Source: an uncultured Bacteroidia bacterium
Lineage (GTDB): Bacteria > Bacteroidota > Bacteroidia > Bacteroidales > UBA932
Assembly: GCA_902785065.1 (NCBI GenBank)
Contig: CACZXH010000001.1
Location: 59,678-123,677, forward strand
Direction of reading: 5' to 3'
DNA length: 64,000 bases
A program made the translations under genes and the position numbers. Positions 61,814-64,000 of this stretch are shown piece by piece (position 1 is the stretch's first letter; every line of letters begins with the position of its first letter). A model generated the notes under the pieces. That model made no database searches. It worked only from the letters and a program-made list of their open reading frames with translations, and was not told where the DNA came from.

Positions 61814-64000
61814 CTAATCTCCCAATCTGAGGATGCTCCTGTCTTCCTCCTGTTGTTTTTGTGTACCCTTCGCGGCTTTGAAGGAGTGGAAGTTCCAGTT
61901 AATGCCAAGCCAGAACATACGACTAAGGTTCTTGCTGTTGTTCACCAGGATGAAAACCGGGTTGTCGGAATGCACATCCCAGCGGCGGGTGTTGAACACA
62001 TCCGTCAGTAAAGCGGAAACCGTAAGCGCATTCTTCAGGAAGGACTGTTTGATGCCGATGTTGCCGTAATGGATGGTCCGGGTAGTGAACTGCGGGAAAT
62101 ACTGTGGTGTTGTCACAAAGTACTGCACTTGGATTTCCGAACCGCTGAAAGGCCGGATGGCAAGGCCGACGTTGCTGTTGTTGGTCCAGCCTTGATTTCG
62201 GATGTCGGCGCCCTTGAAGGAACCACGGGAAGCCGAATAGAAGGTGTTGCCAGCCAGATCCAGCGTCAGCCACCTGGCGGGCGAATACCGGATGTTCTGG
62301 TCGATGCCGGTCTTCACATCGGAATCCGCATTGATGTAGGTCGTCACCAGGATGTCGTTATCCAGATAAGCCACCTGATTGATGAAGTTCGTGGTGTAAG
62401 TCAAATAGGCGTTGCCGCTCACCGTCAAAGACTTGCCGGTATAGGAATACCCCGCGTCCAATTTGTTGGCCTTCTCCGGCTGCAACTTCATGTTGCCCAT
62501 CTCGTAAGTCTGCCTGTCAATCAGGTTGATGTACGGGTTCAACTGCGGATACGTCGGCCGGGAGATGCGCCTGGCGAGTGCTGCGCTCAATGACCAGCGT
62601 GGGGCGACACGCCAATCCAGCGACAGGCTGGGCGACAGGAACCAGCAGTCGCTGTGGTCGTCCAGTTTTTCTTTCTCGCTGTGCAGCGTGACATAACTGT
62701 ATTCGAAGCGGACACCGGCCTTGTAGGACAGTGCCTCGGAGAATATGCCGGAATACATCGCATACGCCGCCGGGATGTACTCCCGATGAGTCAGGTCGTT
62801 GCTGAGCGGCATGGACAACACCCAGTCCTGCGTGGCATCGTCCCACTCATACATCTTATGGTCGATGTTGTTCTGCCGATATGTCATCTTCGCGCCCGAC
62901 TCGAACCGGCCCTTGCCCCACATGGTCAGATAATCGGCTTGCAGGGCGGCAATCAGGGGATGGCCGCCGGACTGGGACTTCTGCACCATTTTTCCGCCTT
63001 CATAGTAGTAGGATGGTCGATGACCGGTGATGCTGGAAACGGAAGCGTTCACGTTCAACTCCTTCTTGCCGGGGTCGAACAAATGCTTATACCCCAATCC
63101 TCCTTCAAAGTTCTCGCGGTTGAAAGTGATATCGGTCTGGCGCGTGCCGTTGAAGTCCTGGAAATTGTTCATCCGGGGCAGCGCCACCTTGAAATCGGCT
63201 GTCAGGATATCCTTGGGCGTAGCCTTGAACTGGAGATTGATGCCGGCATTCTGGCCGGAAGTCCGCTTGGTCGCATGGATCAGTTGGTCCACCCGGCTTC
63301 CTGTGGTCACAATCTGCCGATGCAACTCGCTCTCAATCCTATCCTTCTCGTATTTGCCGTTGTAGTTGAACCGCACGCCCCATCGGCCTTTGTTATAGTT
63401 CAACGCCACATTCCCGTTCATGAACCCGTTAAATCCATAATTAAACGCAGCCATCGCGCTGAACATATTGGCAGATTGCTTCTTTGAAATGATGTTGACA
63501 ATGCCGCCGGTACCCTCGGAATCATACTTGACATCCGGGCTGGTCACGATTTCGATGCTTTGTACATTGGCTGCCGGGATGCTCTCCAAGCCCCCGAGGG
63601 TGGTGGGAATCCCGTCCACCAAGATAAGAACATTGCTATTGCCACGGATGGAAATGCCGCCGCTGCCATCGACACTGATTGCCGAAACCTCGCGGATTAC
63701 CTCCAGCACGGACCCTGTTGCCGCCGCAGCGCTGGATGCGGTATTGATGCGCGTCTTTTCCACGCTCAGACTCTTGGGCGTCTCACCGGCCACCACCAAC
63801 GCCTCGTTCAAGACCGTTGCATCCTGGGCCAGGATGATATCACCCAGATCCAACATTCCCTTGTCGGTGCATGCGATTTCCCGCTTCAAGTCTTTATAAC
63901 CGATGGAACTGATCTTCAACAGGTATTGTCCATTGAACGCACCCCGAATCAGGAAAGATCCCTCCTCGCCCGTCATGGCACCCGCCACCGTCTTCCCGGC
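61814..64000 (-). CDS. Outer-membrane beta-barrel (TonB-receptor-like) protein, 5' end beyond window
   Basis: At least 728 residues; the frame is open through the last base, so the start and signal peptide are outside the window. The visible part begins within a carboxypeptidase-D-like domain (VAGAMTGEEGSFLIRG, LKISSIGYKDL). It continues with a TonB-plug-like domain (VLEVIREVSAISVDGSGG, NVLILVDGIPTTLGGLESI, IEIVTSPDVKYDSEGTGGIVNII) and a large barrel of the OMP_b-brl_3 type. The final residues after WLGINWNF are a short charged tail. It resembles outer-membrane beta-barrel family proteins rather than SusC, and no SusD is adjacent. It precedes crcB by 3 bp. Its ligand is unknown. Confidence 0.9.
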   Translation of the reverse strand, partial: AGKTVAGAMTGEEGSFLIRGAFNGQYLLKISSIGYKDLKREIACTDKGMLDLGDIILAQDATVLNEALVVAGETPKSLSVEKTRINTASSAAAATGSVLEVIREVSAISVDGSGGISIRGNSNVLILVDGIPTTLGGLESIPAANVQSIEIVTSPDVKYDSEGTGGIVNIISKKQSANMFSAMAAFNYGFNGFMNGNVALNYNKGRWGVRFNYNGKYEKDRIESELHRQIVTTGSRVDQLIHATKRTSGQNAGINLQFKATPKDILTADFKVALPRMNNFQDFNGTRQTDITFNRENFEGGLGYKHLFDPGKKELNVNASVSSITGHRPSYYYEGGKMVQKSQSGGHPLIAALQADYLTMWGKGRFESGAKMTYRQNNIDHKMYEWDDATQDWVLSMPLSNDLTHREYIPAAYAMYSGIFSEALSYKAGVRFEYSYVTLHSEKEKLDDHSDCWFLSPSLSLDWRVAPRWSLSAALARRISRPTYPQLNPYINLIDRQTYEMGNMKLQPEKANKLDAGYSYTGKSLTVSGNAYLTYTTNFINQVAYLDNDILVTTYINADSDVKTGIDQNIRYSPARWLTLDLAGNTFYSASRGSFKGADIRNQGWTNNSNVGLAIRPFSGSEIQVQYFVTTPQYFPQFTTRTIHYGNIGIKQSFLKNALTVSALLTDVFNTRRWDVHSDNPVFILVNNSKNLSRMFWLGINWNFHSFKAAKGTQKQQEEDRSILRLGD

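Noticed and set aside
61811-61900. Fluoride riboswitch for crcB
   Set aside because: The space upstream of crcB is coding sequence of the outer-membrane protein with a 3-bp gap; I see no conserved crcB-motif structure.

Overview
The window is GC-rich chromosome of a member of the Bacteroidota, most likely an uncultured gut- or rumen-type Bacteroidales. The evidence is two SusC/SusD cassettes, two hybrid two-component systems (HTCS), many lipoprotein and Tat-lipoprotein exports, promoters of the TTTG / TAnnTTTG type, an almost complete absence of Shine-Dalgarno sequences (the clear exception is rpsU), and the outer-membrane beta-barrel and PepSY-like families typical of this phylum. It carries no rRNA, CRISPR array, transposase or phage gene.

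Region 1 (1-26140) is a polysaccharide utilisation region (PUL A). A truncated HTCS enters from the left edge and is followed on the + strand by a GH3 lipoprotein and an esterase lipoprotein. A long minus-strand operon (18481 down to 6161) encodes a type-B carboxylesterase, a CE1-type esterase, SusC, SusD, a DUF3823-type surface lipoprotein, an intrinsic terminator, a second GH3 and a second CE1-type esterase. A complete HTCS (18649-22713) is divergent from it, with an 11-nt direct repeat between the two. GH95 and CE2 genes follow. The number of esterases, with two GH3 and one GH95, suggests an acylated, fucose- or L-galactose-bearing hemicellulose; this is inference.

Region 2 (26180-32963) is mixed: creD, the ABC-F factor ettA, a Tat-exported metallophosphoesterase, and a lipoprotein FAD oxidoreductase translationally overlapped with an HGSNAT/DUF5009-type membrane protein.

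Region 3 (32953-49887) is PUL B. Its minus-strand operon (45212 down to 32953) runs SusC, SusD, a DUF5018-like lipoprotein, a phosphodiester glycosidase (NAGPA), a GHL10-type glycosidase, a BACON lipoprotein, a terminator-like hairpin and a second GHL10 paralogue. No conventional plant-polysaccharide enzyme is present in that operon, and a bacterial envelope glycan is a reasonable alternative substrate. Divergent on the + strand are a DUF4434 protein, an MFS sugar porter and a GH43-type enzyme.

Region 4 (49910-59391) is mostly housekeeping: rpsU, a sirtuin overlapped with an AAA/STAND-like ATPase, a carboxypeptidase-D-like protein, a condensation-fold acyltransferase, a large AsmA-like protein whose C-terminus is made of a dispersed repeat, and prmA.

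Region 5 (59393-64000) starts with tRNA-Leu(TAG), whose 3' end lies inside a very long inverted repeat. It continues with a repeat-rich, gene-poor stretch, a PepSY-like lipoprotein, the fluoride channel crcB, and an outer-membrane beta-barrel protein cut by the right edge.
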